DNA from: Glandiceps talaboti
Taxonomy: Eukaryota > Hemichordata > Enteropneusta > Spengelidae
NCBI RefSeq assembly: GCF_964340395.1
Contig: NC_135564.1
Coordinates: 19,731,607 to 19,795,606 of the forward strand
Length of the DNA: 64,000 bases
Reading direction: 5' to 3'
Translations under genes and position numbers: made by a program
Shown: positions 40,870-53,639 of the stretch, piece by piece
Numbering within the stretch: the first letter of the stretch is position 1
Layout of the letters: the number at the start of each line of letters is the position of its first letter
Notes under the pieces: model-generated
The model's database searches: none
The model's input: the letters and a program-made list of their open reading frames with translations, nothing else
Told to the model about the DNA's origin: nothing

Positions 40870-42480
40870 TTTGTTATTGCCGTGGCGAGAGTTTTGGGAG
40901 GGACATGATTGTTTGTAGTGTCAAGTGAAAATACTATCACTTGGATTGTTTGAAAATTAAGCATGCTAAGGACGGGAAGTTGTTTTGTCCAAGTTGTTCA
41001 AAGAAAAGGAGAGGAAAAAAATAGATAGTCCTATACACAGTAACACACCACACAGTGTTGATGATGACTAGGTAACTAAGTCAAACAATGAGCAACACCA
41101 ACAGAATGTGCTGTCTGATGTAAATAAAACATATGTAAATGTAAATAAAACATATTTAACACACTGATATACTTGCATATATATAATTTGAAATTACAGG
41201 CGGCCAGACACTGGTGACCCCTTTGTACATTTGAACTTGCCTCACTGAACAGTAGTATGTACCTGTACAGGACAATAATTTAAAGAAGAAATGGAAAAAC
41301 AAGTACTACAAAGTATAGGGTTTTTATTCTCAAACAGTTCAAATTGAATTCGTACATTTGATTAGATATCTTCCCTTTGTTGTTAATATTTCATTAGGAC
41401 ATAAAAATTGTTCAATATCAGTTCTGTACAAAAATTAATTTGAGTAGTATATTAAAGCTATAACAGTAATACCAGTATATATTTATTATTTATAATGTAA
41501 TTTGAGGTAAAATATGAACTTGCAATAAATTACTGACACTATTCAACATTGTTTTTACCAGCCATTTGATAGTTAATTTGTTTTTGCATGTACAGGAAAT
41601 TATTTGTAAACAAACAGAATAAATACAAGTTACAAGTGACCAAATCTAAGTCACAATTTGAAACTTCATATATTGTTACAATGCACCCCACATTGACCTA
41701 GGATTACAAGTTAGGTGTTAATGGCAGTTGTCTGGCCTAGAACCAAAGACAAATCCTTTGTAATCCTCCTGATTCCATTGATAAGATAAACACTGATGTA
41801 AGACCTGGAGATTGAAACCCTTGCCTTTAATAATTACTGATGCTTAATTTAAGTTAATTAAAATCATTTCCTGAACATACTGTAACAGATGTTGATCACA
41901 TAATATTTAGTGTTTTACTGCTCTACAATTTATTGAGTGACTGACACTGACATGGTTTCCTTGTTTTTTGTTTTGTTAACAAGAACAATACACATTCATA
42001 TGACCACTTTGAAAGTTCTTAGCATTATGATCTAGTATACAATTAAATTTAATGACAGTCAGACATTAACATTTCATGTATAGCATGCCATAGGTATACA
42101 ATGTAGAGGCTATGTGGATACAACTTTTTGCAGAGTTTGGGAGAATTCTAATATCCCAGAATGCTAACAATGAAAAATATCACCAAATGATTGTTTTATT
42201 TTACGCCTTACAGTTGTTCTCCATAAACAACAATTTTTTTTCAAAATCTGCTTTCAAATTTGGCAAGTTGCAAAATGAAATTCAAGTTTTATAGCCATTT
42301 CAAGGTATAATGTACAGACTTGTTTTAGTTTTTAGAACAAACTTTTTATACCAACTGGTACCAATACTTTCACAATTTTAATTATCTTCAAAGTTGGAAA
42401 TCCCTATTGTTCAGAATACTTTCACTCAAAGTTTTCGCACTTATTCATTGCTAGATTGTGATTGGCTAAAATCACTGCCT
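40870..42480. other. Non-coding interval
   Basis: AT-rich; no exon or element is recognised. Confidence 0.4.
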
Positions 42481-42489
42481 CTATACCTT

Positions 42490-43905
42490 ATCAAATACTA
42501 GAGTGAACATGGGTGTCTCTGGAGAGATGATTTACAGAACACACGCATCCTAGAAGCAGATTGTGAGTTATCCGTGTTTTATTTTTTAATATGTAGGGGA
42601 ACAACAGATTCACAAAGATTGCACAAAGCAGCACTGCACAAACTATGGCTATGTCATCCACTACAGTATTACCACCACACGTTTTATTCATGATCATTTT
42701 AATGGGGAGGGTTCCTTGTAATATTCTATATTTATTTCTTAGAAGGCCAATCACTCATTCAACTTGGATTCTCACATGACCTAATTCCCTGGACCAATCA
42801 ATATCCCTCATTTCAAGTTCCAGTTCCCTTTGGTATATGCAGGAATTTTTAAAACTGCCCTATAAGCACTAACAGAATCTCCAATAGTAAACCCTCTATC
42901 TGAAAGTACTTCATCCCCTGGTAACAATTTTTTCAGGATTCCACAACTTTCAGTCAAGTAAACATCTGAGACCCTCCCTCTCCATGCTTTAGATATATAA
43001 ATTATTGTTACCTTGTGGTGATATTCCTATCAAAAATTTTGCAGTGTTATGCTGTTTATAATTGGACCATGCTTGTGCCCTGGTTAAAAGATCTGTTGGT
43101 CTTTCACTAACAACTTCAAAACAATCTAAATAACAACACAATTTTTGAAATAATCACTAAAAAATAATGGCATGGATGAACGTAAATCTTCTCTGCCAGG
43201 CCAAGTAATAAATGATGACAACCTTGAGGACATTACTGGGACCCACTTGTTAAAAATTCTGCTGATTGTGGACTGGTCAACTCCAAATCAATATGATAAA
43301 TCTTCATCAAGTAAATTTAACCTAAGTTTCATAAGAACAGATAAAAACTCCTGGAACTGTGTCAATTTGTTTTGTGAATATGTCTTAATATGAGGAGCAA
43401 TTAAATAAATTAAAAACCATTTTAACTATGACAAAGTTAGGCAATCCTATATATAAACTACACTTCTTTTCATTTGAACTAAAAGTTTTTTTCAGAAAAA
43501 CAAATGGCATCTACTTTCTTTCAATCTGTCCCTTTCACTTTTCAAATTCTGATTGTCATCTTTTAATTGTTTGTCTTAAATAATCAGCTGAACATTCATA
43601 TTCTTTAGCTTCGCAACTTCTGATCTCAGTTTCACACTCTCATCATTATTCTCTCGAGTCATTTCCCTAGTGAACATCTCTAAGTCTTGCTGTTTTCCAA
43701 CTGTAGTTTCTTGCTTAGTTATGTTGGATTCATCACCTGCCACCATAAGAACTTTAAATTTGCTGATCCTTCTTTCACATCTCTGGAGATCAGTTTCCTT
43801 CTTTCTTTTCTTTTGTGTTGTGATGAATGAAAACACTGATGGTACACAGTCTGGATGATTGGGGTTATCATTCTTGGCACCTTGAATGAAAGACAAAATA
43901 TCTAG
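42490..43905 (-). pseudogene. THAP / DDE_4 transposase relic (Harbinger ISL2EU-like)
   Basis: On the minus strand, 43896-43576 encodes the end of a THAP zinc finger (AKNDNPNHPDCVPSVFSF) and a Lys/Glu-rich coiled segment. 43390-43030 encodes a DDE_4 region with stops and a shift: KLTQFQEFLSVLMKLRLNLL, FGVDQSTISRIFNKWVPVM, ITWPGRE, then after a frame change [20 protein letters not shown] and [13 protein letters not shown]. 42754-42640 gives VIGLLRNKYRILQGTLPI and VDDIAIVCA. The order THAP, helix-turn-helix, DDE_4 matches ISL2EU-type Harbinger elements. Several in-frame stops show that it is dead. Terminal repeats were not located. Confidence 0.75.
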
Positions 43906-45115
43906 GTTACTGTACTATTCACACACAGAAATAATTGTACAAAAAAGTGATATAGCAAAACAACTTGTAGGTTATTAGTTTTAGTCATTTTCTTCACGAT
44001 AGTTCAATACAATTTCATGTATAGAATTACACAATAATTATCATCTTTACAGTCAGATGTAAAATAATGAATGTCTAGTATATCCATGGTCTAACAATGG
44101 AAATATCACCAATATTGGAAACATTGGTGTCTGAGGCAAATACTCGGTGTGTCACTACATAACGTGTTGTCAACACTCATACTAGTTCACTGGGTGAACG
44201 CACCATATTCATAATTATAGTCTTTCTGTCAAGACTTATTCAAGAATTTAAACTTCCAAAATAACAAGTGAGGTGATGAGGTCATCAATCATCTTGAAAC
44301 CTAAAATTATTTGGTGAAGGTGTTTCAAAAACAACTTTATTTTTCCACCTATCAGTAATGAAATGCATGCTATACAACGATTTTAACCATGCATAACCAT
44401 AACCATGTTTTAAGAACTTTTGGAGAGTGGTAAACTTCACAAATATTTTATTAGACTTGTCATAGGTTTTTTTGGTGTGTCGCTGACAAATTTGTCATTT
44501 TTTGCAATATTCAAAAGACTAACTTTATAATCATAAAAGATATCTTGGAATTTGGTCCATATAATCAATACTTGATATAGTTGTACCATTTCAAGTTTCG
44601 AATCCCAAAGCTGTTATTTGGTACACATCGCACCGTATAGTATAGGCAATTTAATATCCCTATGATGCAAGAATTAAATGTCTGTAACTCAAAAACTGTA
44701 CATGGTACTTTGATGAAATTTGATAGACACACCAATAACACCTGAATGTACATGTAGTTCTAACCACTTCAATCATTACAGTACAGACTATAATTAAGTA
44801 ATTTTTCTACTTTTCAAAGTGTTTAATTTTCAACACTAGTATCAATTCAATATGAATTTACATACTTGTAATGTACTCATTGTTTCATACGTATGATATT
44901 AATTTTTATCTTAGACAGTGAATAACAGTGAATTTTAAATGTATGCAAACCTCACATGATCATGGAGAATACATGTAGTTCAATGAACTTCACAAGATCA
45001 CTGTACAACCTCCCCCCCCCCCCCCTGAAAATTAATTAAAATGTATTTGTTCTTGATGCTATTTTATGACTTCTCTTCTTCACCAATCTTTCTCACAGAA
45101 CAAGTTTACAGAGTC

Positions 45116-45349
45116 TCAAGAGTTTCGTTTAATAAATTTGGGGTCAATTGTTGCAACATCATCTTTGCTTGGCCATTCATTAAAAGAATTAGCACAACAA
45201 TATTCCTTGCAAGAAAATGGACACTGATAACAGATGTCAATTTCATAGGCAACAGCTCTATACATGTCAGGTTGTGTTGTTTGTATATTTCCAAATTGAT
45301 ATTCTGTGCATTTCCTTGTCTTTCTCTTAGCTATTTTTGTTGTGTGTTG
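45116..45349 (-). CDS. Cysteine-rich ORF fragment, unknown
   Basis: 77 open codons without an obvious start: KRKTRKCTEYQFGNIQTTQP, then AVAYEIDICYQCPFSCKEYC and CANSFNEWPSKDDVATIDPK. Six cysteines, tryptophan and acidic residues give it the look of real coding sequence, unlike neighbouring AT-rich frames. It lies upstream (minus strand) of the THAP relic and could be a second gene or exon of that element. I do not recognise the family. Confidence 0.35.
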   Translation of the reverse strand, partial: QHTTKIAKRKTRKCTEYQFGNIQTTQPDMYRAVAYEIDICYQCPFSCKEYCCANSFNEWPSKDDVATIDPKFIKRNS

Positions 45350-45539
45350 TTATTACCTACTACCTTCAAATTGTTATTAATATCATCAACAAAGTTTAGG
45401 TAGGTCACCTGTTATACTAATGATACTATTTAGATTTTGTGCAAGTTGTGGTATTATCAGTTTTTTCCCCTGATCCTGCCACTTCTTTAGCTTTTTGTTT
45501 ACAACCGTTGTCTTTAAAAAATAGCGCCGATGGCACTGT

Positions 45540-46650
45540 AGCACAACTGTATAGTTTTTAAAAAATGTTTACCCACATGCTGATCCATGCTAGGTATAGG
45601 GGTTCATTTGCTGAATGATAATCCTGTTGCCTATCCAACACTGTTGTTATTGTTGCAATATATAGGATCATTTGGCTGTTACTATGGGAGTTGTCATGTT
45701 GCTAGACATATTTGCATACCTTTTTTGAATGTTTGTCACTTATCAATGAATCCCTGATGTTATCTTTGCAATATAAGTGATCATACAGCTGTTGCTATGG
45801 CCGTTGTCTTGTTGCTAGGTATATTTGCAAACATTTTTTGAATGTTTGTTCATTTGTCTTTTAATCCCTGTTGTTATCTTTGCAATATCTGTGATTTGGC
45901 TGTTACTATGGGCGTGGTCTTGTTGCTAGGCATATTTGCATATATATACTTTTTAATGTTGGTTCACTTGTCTACGAATCCCTACCACCGTTGACTGTTG
46001 CTATGGGCGTGGTCATGGTTGCTAGGGATATTTGCATACATTTTTTGAATGTTTATTCACTTGCCTATCAGATGATGATGTTATCTAATCAAAATATACT
46101 GCCATTTGGTTGTTGCTATGTAGTCATGGTTGCTAGGGCCAATTGTGTCAAAATCTTTTGATGAAAATTTGCAGAATAACACCTTACCAAGTTTCAATCT
46201 CATTGACAAAGTACTTTCTGAGATACAAGTTTTTGACCAAAATTCACATTTTTATGCCTTATTTGCATATCACTGATGAGATCATAATATGCTTAATATT
46301 TCTTTGTCTATATACCGCCAGATGCATCCCCATTAAATTTCAGCCAAATCTGCTCAGTAGTTTTGGAATTAAAGAGTTTTGACCAAAAAGACACATTTTT
46401 AGCCCTAATTGCACATCATTTTGAGTTTAAGTTTTTTGACCAAAAACCACATTTTTTTACCCAAATCACACACTGGTGATAAGATCATTTTGATTTGAAC
46501 AATTTTCCAACTAGACATCAAAGGCAACACACACATCAAATATGGCAATTGGTGTGGCATTTTTTGACTTTAAGTTGTTTACAGACAGACAGACAGACAC
46601 TTTGTCATGCCTATAACACTACTGAATTATCAGTTCAGTTGTGCTAAAAA
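45540..46650. repeat. Dispersed repeat with about 115-bp internal units, copy 1
   Basis: Marked by GTTTTTAAAAAATGTTTA at the left, then four to five units containing GGCTGTTGCTATGGGCGTGG, TTGTTGCTAGGCATATTTGC and TTTTGAATGTTTGTTCACTT. The right end has a GACA run followed by CATGCCTATAACACTACTGA and CAGTTGTGCTAAAAA. Copy 2 with the same ends is at 57785-58705. No coding potential is seen. Confidence 0.8.
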
Positions 46651-47880
46651 CAGAATCTGGTCTTTAAGTGCTTTCACTTGTTAACTTCTCTTCATCTCTC
46701 TCTTAGTATTTGCTCTACTTCTAATTCACTTTTCCTAACCCCATACTTATTTCAAATCCTGTGTTCCAATTGAACTGTCTTCTGTTGTTTTCTTTGGAAT
46801 TGTTTGTGCTTCATCAACTCCTTACTGTAATTTTGTTCTCTTTTTAATGTTTTGGAGCTTCTTTTTTGTTTTTGTTTCCTTTAAGGATTTTGTCTTAATT
46901 TGGGGGAAGAGTAATAAGATATGATGTTTTATTTCTAGTACATATTCTACAGGTGCATAACATTTCTAGTAGACCTGTACACAGCGACATTGATCTGGCT
47001 ATAGAATTTTTAAAGATAAAAGAATTACCTTCCCATAGAGCAAGTCAAGTCTCTAAAGTGTCGTCCTTAGGGCACATCAGAATGTATTTACAAAATAAAA
47101 ACAAATAAATTTGAAGGTTATCAGCAGTTAAAGTAAAATTTTGTGACTAATTACATGTAAAAGTCACTTGGTCTATTTTCGTGTCTATGTACTTCCGGGT
47201 TGACATAAATATAAAAATTATATTAAATGTGATACAGTCGGCCCTACAACTACTAAGAAATGACAAAACCGTTCATAAAATAAAGTTTACTGGGATGTAT
47301 TATACTGTTTAGCAATCCACTGGAATGTGGATTGAGTTTCGGCAAACAAAAATATTTCATTTTGAAAAAAATAAAATCTAGATGAAACCCAATCTCAAAG
47401 CTGATTATTTTAAAGCATGGAGGTAGTGGTGGTGCTTTAGTCAAAGTATTTAATGGCCTAAACCATACTGATATTGATATCACATATACACAAGACATTT
47501 TGGGCCCTTTCATTTGTTCATACTAAAAGAATTCTCAAGCGTTATATATCCATTTTTTTTTAATGCAACATGGCAAGTTACAACTTTAACCTAAAACTAT
47601 AATATACATGTGATGTGACAATGACAAGTTAACTACACTGTACAAGCGTGATTACTTACAATATGCTATGGAAAGCATGGTATATATAGTAAATACATAC
47701 ATGTAGACAAATGTCACATTACAACATTCATAATGTAACTAATGGACAGTTCTGTTCTGTCTTACACGTATCCGAAAGGAATTTAGCAAATGAAAGTTTA
47801 TCATCTGAACTAACAAAACACAAAAGAAATTCTATACTTTTTTAGTTTTACCTTCAATTTAGTAAGGATGGGTTTATATT
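46650..47880. other. Non-coding interval
   Basis: No exon or element is recognised. Confidence 0.35.
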
Positions 47881-48215
47881 TGGGTTGAAAAATCTGTGTG
47901 TGTGTGTGTGTGTGTGTGTCTGTGTGTCTGTGTGTCACCATTTTCTAAAAAGTGACTGGCTCAATTCAAACGAAATTTTGGAGACGTGTTCCGTAGGGTA
48001 ATGGCAAGAAGTGATTAGTTTTGATAAACATTCAATGAATATTAATGAGAAATTTACATAATTAATGGTTTTCCGTAATTAGGCTATATCTCAAGAATGC
48101 ACCCTTCAAATTTATTATAACTTGGTACATACATTTGCGATACCAAATCGCATCCGTCCTGAATACATTATCAATTTAGCTTTTAGTTTAAATAAATTAT
48201 TGGCATATTTAAGTG
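47880..48215 (-). repeat. Inverted copy of the repeat at 3441-4135
   Basis: The GTGTGTGTCTGTGTGT run followed by CACCATTTTCTAAAA and GACTGGCTCAATTC is the complement of the right part of the 3441-4135 element. The TCATTAATTATG/AGGCTATATCT strings that follow also match. The copy is truncated and lacks the hairpin. Confidence 0.7.
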
Positions 48216-48457
48216 ATTAGATGTGGTGGCCACACAAAAGAATTTGTTGTTTCTGGTCAGGAAACATTGCCTAAAGTGGTGTGAGGACACAAATTTTTTT
48301 TGTTAATTGTTCATGATTAGTTCTGCAGTTGTCTTCCCTGAAGAAGATCAAGACAGGGTATTTAAGTGATGCAAACTCACCAGAAAACAATTCTATTTTT
48401 TTTTTTGGCCTTAAAATAGGTTTACAATGGGGTGGAGTTCACAAACAGCTGAAATAT

Positions 48458-48834
48458 TAGACTCTCTCACAGTCCTCGGAGCTTCGCTTTACTAAAATTA
48501 AAGCTAAACGAATTATTTTGCATGTACCGATACCAGCTATATAACCGTACTCAAATATCCTTGTACTGTGCACCCTCATCGACCATGATAGAGATAACCA
48601 TTCGTTGACGTGTGACTGCGACGCTCTGTGTTTTTGCAAAGCCCGAAAACAGGGAGTGTCGCAGTTACACGTCAACGAATAGTTATCTCTATGTGGTCGA
48701 TGAGGGTGCACAGTACAAGGTTATTCGAGTACGGTCATGGAGTACGTTATGTAGATGGTATCGGTACATACAATATAATTCATTTAGCGTTAATTTTAGT
48801 AAAGCGAAGCTCCGAGGACTGTGAGAGAGTCTAG
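48458..48834. mobile_element. hAT-like palindromic MITE with 8-bp target duplication
   Basis: The arms begin TAGACTCTCTCACAGTCCTC and pair over about 170 bp with the right half (a GAGGACTGTGAGAGAGTCTA end), leaving a loop of about 40 bp near 48622-48660. TGAAATAT lies on both sides (48450-48457 and 48835-48842). The 8-bp duplication suggests mobilisation by a hAT transposase. The element has no coding capacity. A single diverged arm of the same family is at 60880-61035. Confidence 0.85.
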
Positions 48835-48849
48835 TGAAATATCTATCAT

Positions 48850-50337
48850 CGTTTCAATTTTAGTCAAATATGGACATATCATTTTCAAATTTCACACACT
48901 AATTAGTGTACAGTGAGGGCTCGTCACTCACAAAATCTTGACAATTTTCCTGTAGTGATTAAAACATTTTTGACAACTAACTTTCATTGGGACTTGAAAA
49001 ATCACAGACATAGAGCTAAATTTCTTGCATAAATCATGAAATTGCAAGACTATACCCTTACAGAAGACATTTAAATCTGGCTATTAAAGGTATGAAGTGA
49101 GTATATTTCAGTAATCTGTGGCAATAAGTTCTTTCTCCCTGGGAGAATGGAAGTATATCACCAAAGTTCCATGATGGATAGGTGATATTTGTTTGTAAAC
49201 AACTAACTACACAAGTTGTCAAAAAAAAAAGATAAATAATGTTTTCGTCTCTTTTTAGGAAATGTAATTCCGTGAGAACTTCATTACTTTAAACACGAGT
49301 AACTTTCAGTTTTCAGGTATTTGCAGTCAAGTGTAATTTACATGTAAAATGAAATATTAAAGGTGTGAAAGCTGAAAGGGAAACTGTCATACATCATTTA
49401 CACTTATAATAAATATGTAGTGTTCAATTGTTGCTGTAATTACATGTAGGGAGACTCACCTCTGGTTATATCTAGGATTCTAGGTACCGGAAATGATTCG
49501 GTCTGTTCAATGTAGGTCTTTCATACTGGGCATCACAAGGCACTTTTACTGAATTTCACAGGATAGTGGTGTCATAATTTGCACGCACCATGTCACCCAT
49601 CTGTGACATGCAGGCAGAATCGCAACATAACACATGAAGTACTGAAGACGTTAAACCGGCAGGTGATCATCAGTGAAAACTAATACTGGTGATAAATCCT
49701 AGGTTTGTCCATGGATGTATTAGTGAGATGGTCAGGTATATGTCGTAGAAAATCAGAGTAATTTGTAGCTCTCGGCGGCGATTGATGATACCCGCCACAT
49801 GCCCCAGCATGCAGCATGCCTCAAACCATGTTGTTGTAACTTGTTTTGTACGCAATGACCCGATTCCTGTTGTAATTTACATACGATGACGTTTGCCGTA
49901 ATGGCCGACATCCGGACTTGGGACTTTGTATACAAAACTCCCTAGGAGGAAGAAAAAAAAAAGAATGACGTAAGAGCCGCCTAGCGCATACTTAAAATCG
50001 CATATAAATATCCAGTCACTTCCGCATATTGGAGCACAGTCGGTGCCAATCGTCTAAGCAGTAACATCTTAGTCCAACCACACATTTCCAGTTTACGAAT
50101 ATTTTACAAGGGAATACTATTATATATACAGTCTGTATTAAGATGTGGATTACATTTTGTCATATTCCTAAAAAACCTTCTGAAATATTCTTTCTTTTTA
50201 AGTTTATTGCTAATCGTGTATAACCTAATAATCAGCCTGTGTACAGGACACATTCTATACTGAACGCGCGCTACTCACTCAGCATTCTATATCTAACACA
50301 CAAATATAATTATACGTCTTGACTTCGTGGAACGTGC

Positions 50338-50402
<65 letters not shown>

Positions 50403-51930
50403 CAAAAATGGTATAAAAGATAAATTACAAAAAAGTCAAGACAACCGTTGACAGTCTAGTATGTATAGAGAGAAGTGGTGCTAACTGATACGAAATCTAA
50501 CACCAATGAGTGATACTAAAATGATTCGCTCTATGAGCCACCGTCATTTTGTTTTAATTTTTTACAACCAGCAGACTAAACTACATAAACTTCTTCTATC
50601 ATATCATCTTTGCTACGTTCATTAGCTTACATGCGCTATCTACGCATTCAAATTTGCTATCACATTTCTACTGTATCGTAGTCAGTGAATTATTCACGCA
50701 TTTTTTAATGAATTCAAATTGAAGACTACTTCTGTTTGTTGTCGGCTTTATATCATGATAACAGTATAGTAAAATATGAAATATTATTAGCCATATTGGC
50801 AAATATGTTCTATATAAGCTGGACAGTTGAAAGTCGGTCTTCAGAGTCAATCACAATGACACATGATATAGCGCAATTTTAGGAGTTTTTTCACGCACGC
50901 TACTATAGTAGCTCCTCTTCCCTAAATCTAGCCTACACAAATGTTTAATAATGAAGGGAAGCAGTCGGAAACTGTAGTTAGGTCCAGCCTAATGACGGTC
51001 AGTTTTTTTCCCAATGAAATATATTAAATCCTACTTCCATATTGATATCACAGTAGACGCTAGCATTTTCTTAAAATCGTAGTTACTTAACTCGCACAAT
51101 TAGGAAATTAGTAAAAACAGGTCTTACCTCTAGTCCGCGATGTGGGCTGCTAGGCACATCTAAGCAGAATGGTGATAACGTTTCAAAAATATGTCACGTG
51201 GTATATTTTGAATGACGGTGATTGGCTACTTACAAGTCGGTTGTACCATTATCATGCAGGTAATGAAGTACCAAATTATTGCTGATTCCCTAAAATGACC
51301 CTTTCCGTCACAACAAAGGGAGAACCCATTTTAGTTATAGAGTGTTATCTTGAATAAAGAACACCAGTCCAGTTCAAACTAAATTTAAAAGAAAATTATT
51401 TACGATTGTGATCATAGATATTGTCAATAAAGTGTGTTTTTTGTTGTTGTTTTTGTTTAAAAAAAGGTAAACAAATACATAATCGACAAGGAACACCGCA
51501 AGTTCAATATTACCGCTAATATCAGTTTTTCCAGGTGTGAAAAGTCAATGACTAAAGTATACGAAACAGTGAGAGTCATCATAGATGGCGATTACGGAGT
51601 TATATGTATCTGAAATTACGTATTATAGTTGTCTATGCCACTTCGGAGATCAAAGCAAAAAAAGCTATCGGCAACGAGAATGAGATATTTATAAATTGAA
51701 AGTATTCCGATAATTTGAAAGTTGACAACACCTTGAAAATTTCGAGAGCGAAAACCACTAAATATGACCAGCATTCCTCCACATACCAGGAGCTGATAAC
51801 CTTGAAGAACTTTAGAAGTGACTTGAGGCTGATGGCTAACTAGCTCCGCAGGGAGTTGAGGAAGTATAAAGGGCCGTTGTGCCGCTATTGATCCCTGCCG
51901 GGATTAATTTGGAGCGTTTTGAGGTTCTGG
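48850..51930. other. Non-coding interval with (CA)n
   Basis: It contains a CA run at 50340-50402. No protein family is recognised. Donor-like strings occur at 49456 and 51126 on the minus strand, but no linked exons support a gene. Confidence 0.35.
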
Positions 51931-51939
51931 AGAAAATTT

Positions 51940-52160
51940 ATTTATTTATTTGGTTTTTTTTCATTTATTTATGTATTTATTAAGCATCTAACAGACATTG
52001 CCCAATAACAGGATTGTTAGTGCTGGATGAAGCCGGAGTACCCGTGTAAAACATGCGACACTCTTCTTTCTTACAGCATGGTTAATGTAATCAAACCCTG
52101 AATGGGTTCGAACCCCAACCACAGAGGCAAGTGGTTTAACCACTCGGCCACAGACAACCC
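51940..52160 (-). mobile_element. tRNA-derived SINE
   Basis: On the minus strand the head reads CTGTGGCCGAGTGGTTAAAC (A box TGGCCGAGTGG, 52150-52140) and, 25 bp further, GGGTTCGAACCC (B box, 52115-52104). This is the promoter pair of a class II tRNA such as serine or leucine. The rest of a tRNA fold is missing, so it is not a tRNA gene. A body of about 110 bp follows, ending in AATAAATACATAAATAAATG and more ATAA-type tail. Confidence 0.8.
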
Positions 52161-52169
52161 ACAAAAGGT

Positions 52170-53200
52170 ACATTTTGAATTCACATTGCTATTTGAAATA
52201 ACATCTTGTAGTTTACAAAGACAAATGTATATGGTACAGATGGTTTATCTTGGCTAATTTATGGGTCTTTTCTTGTCGCGAATTGTATATTTTTTCTTAT
52301 ATTTATCATTCTACACTGTCTTCACATGCATGGGTGTGTTTGTTGAATTAACCTTAGGGATTTGACATTCACTGTAATGTATGATTCAAGTGTTGTATGC
52401 TTATAATCATTTAACACTTGCTTTTATTGTGATCAGTTTCTTATTAATACCTCGTATGTAGCATTCTAGTGGAACTTTCACAACCAAGTATAAATAATTA
52501 TATAAAAATGATGTCACGATAAGAATAAGACAAAATTACTCTGATAAATGCTTAAATTGTGGGATGGTGGCAATTTGTGTGATATTTCACATAAATTTAG
52601 TTTTATTAAAAAGAAAGGAAAAATGAAAGAAATCAAACTACATGACGGTTAAACTTGCAATGATCCATGTCTCAATTGCAGAATTGTTTTCTTTTTCTTT
52701 TCTCAATTTCATTTAAATTCCACCAGATCGTTCATTTCACATATTTCCTGGAATGCGCAATTTGCTATTCTATCACAAAATATTTGTATTTAAATAGTGA
52801 AACTCAATTTGTACATGAAGATGAAGACAACCCTAAGCTTACGTTCAAATTGTGCTGTAAACTTTACTATTTGTACGTACAATAGACCTATGCCTCTTAT
52901 TTCATTATCAGTTGTATGGGAACCAATGTAGCGTTTAATAGACACCTCAAGATATTTCCTTCGTTCTAATTTTTCCGTCATTATTTTATAGTTTGTGATG
53001 ATAATTATATCAGAGTATTAAAAGTTACTAAGTCTAAATCTTTGCTAAATATTGTTACTCAATATTTCCCTAGTGGTAGTTACTTCATATCATGTTTTAC
53101 TATCATGTCGGAATACCAGACATTTTATTTCTTCAAAAACTGAAGTCTGTCCACGTCCAATCAAACATATCGCCTGCATGATTTATTACTAAACTACAAC
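52170..53200. other. Non-coding interval
   Basis: AT-rich; no exon or element is recognised. Confidence 0.35.
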
Positions 53201-53201
53201 T

Positions 53202-53516
53202 ATGTATGTATGTATGTATGTATGTATGTATGTATGTATGTATGTATGTGTATGTATGTATGTATGTATGTATGTATGTATGTATGTATGTATGTGTGTA
53301 TGTATGTGTGTATGTATTTATGTATGTATGTATGTATGTATGTATGTGTGTATGTATGTATGTATGTACGTATGTACGTACGTATGTATGTATGTATGTA
53401 TGTATGTATATATGTAATATGTATGTATGTACGTATGTATGTATGTATGTATGTATGTATGTATGTATGTATGTACGTTTGTATGTTTGTATGTATGTAT
53501 GTATGTATGTATGTAT
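53202..53516. repeat. (TATG)n microsatellite
   Basis: About 315 bp of TATG/TACG/TGTG tetranucleotides. All long frames across it (MYVC or THTY repeats) are artefacts. Confidence 0.97.
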
Positions 53517-53639
53517 GACTCCCCATTTATCCTTCTCTCTTTTGTTTTGTTACAATTATTTTGTAATCATTTATATATTTGGGTAAATAAACCACTTATG
53601 AATGTATACCTAGCTACCATGACCACGCTATATTTCTGA

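Noticed and set aside
52104-52150. A and B boxes considered as a tRNA gene
   Set aside because: Anticodon arm and acceptor pairing are not present, and a SINE-like body and AT tail follow.
53200-53586. Overlapping frames of MYVC and THTY repeats
   Set aside because: Artefact of the TATG tetranucleotide run.
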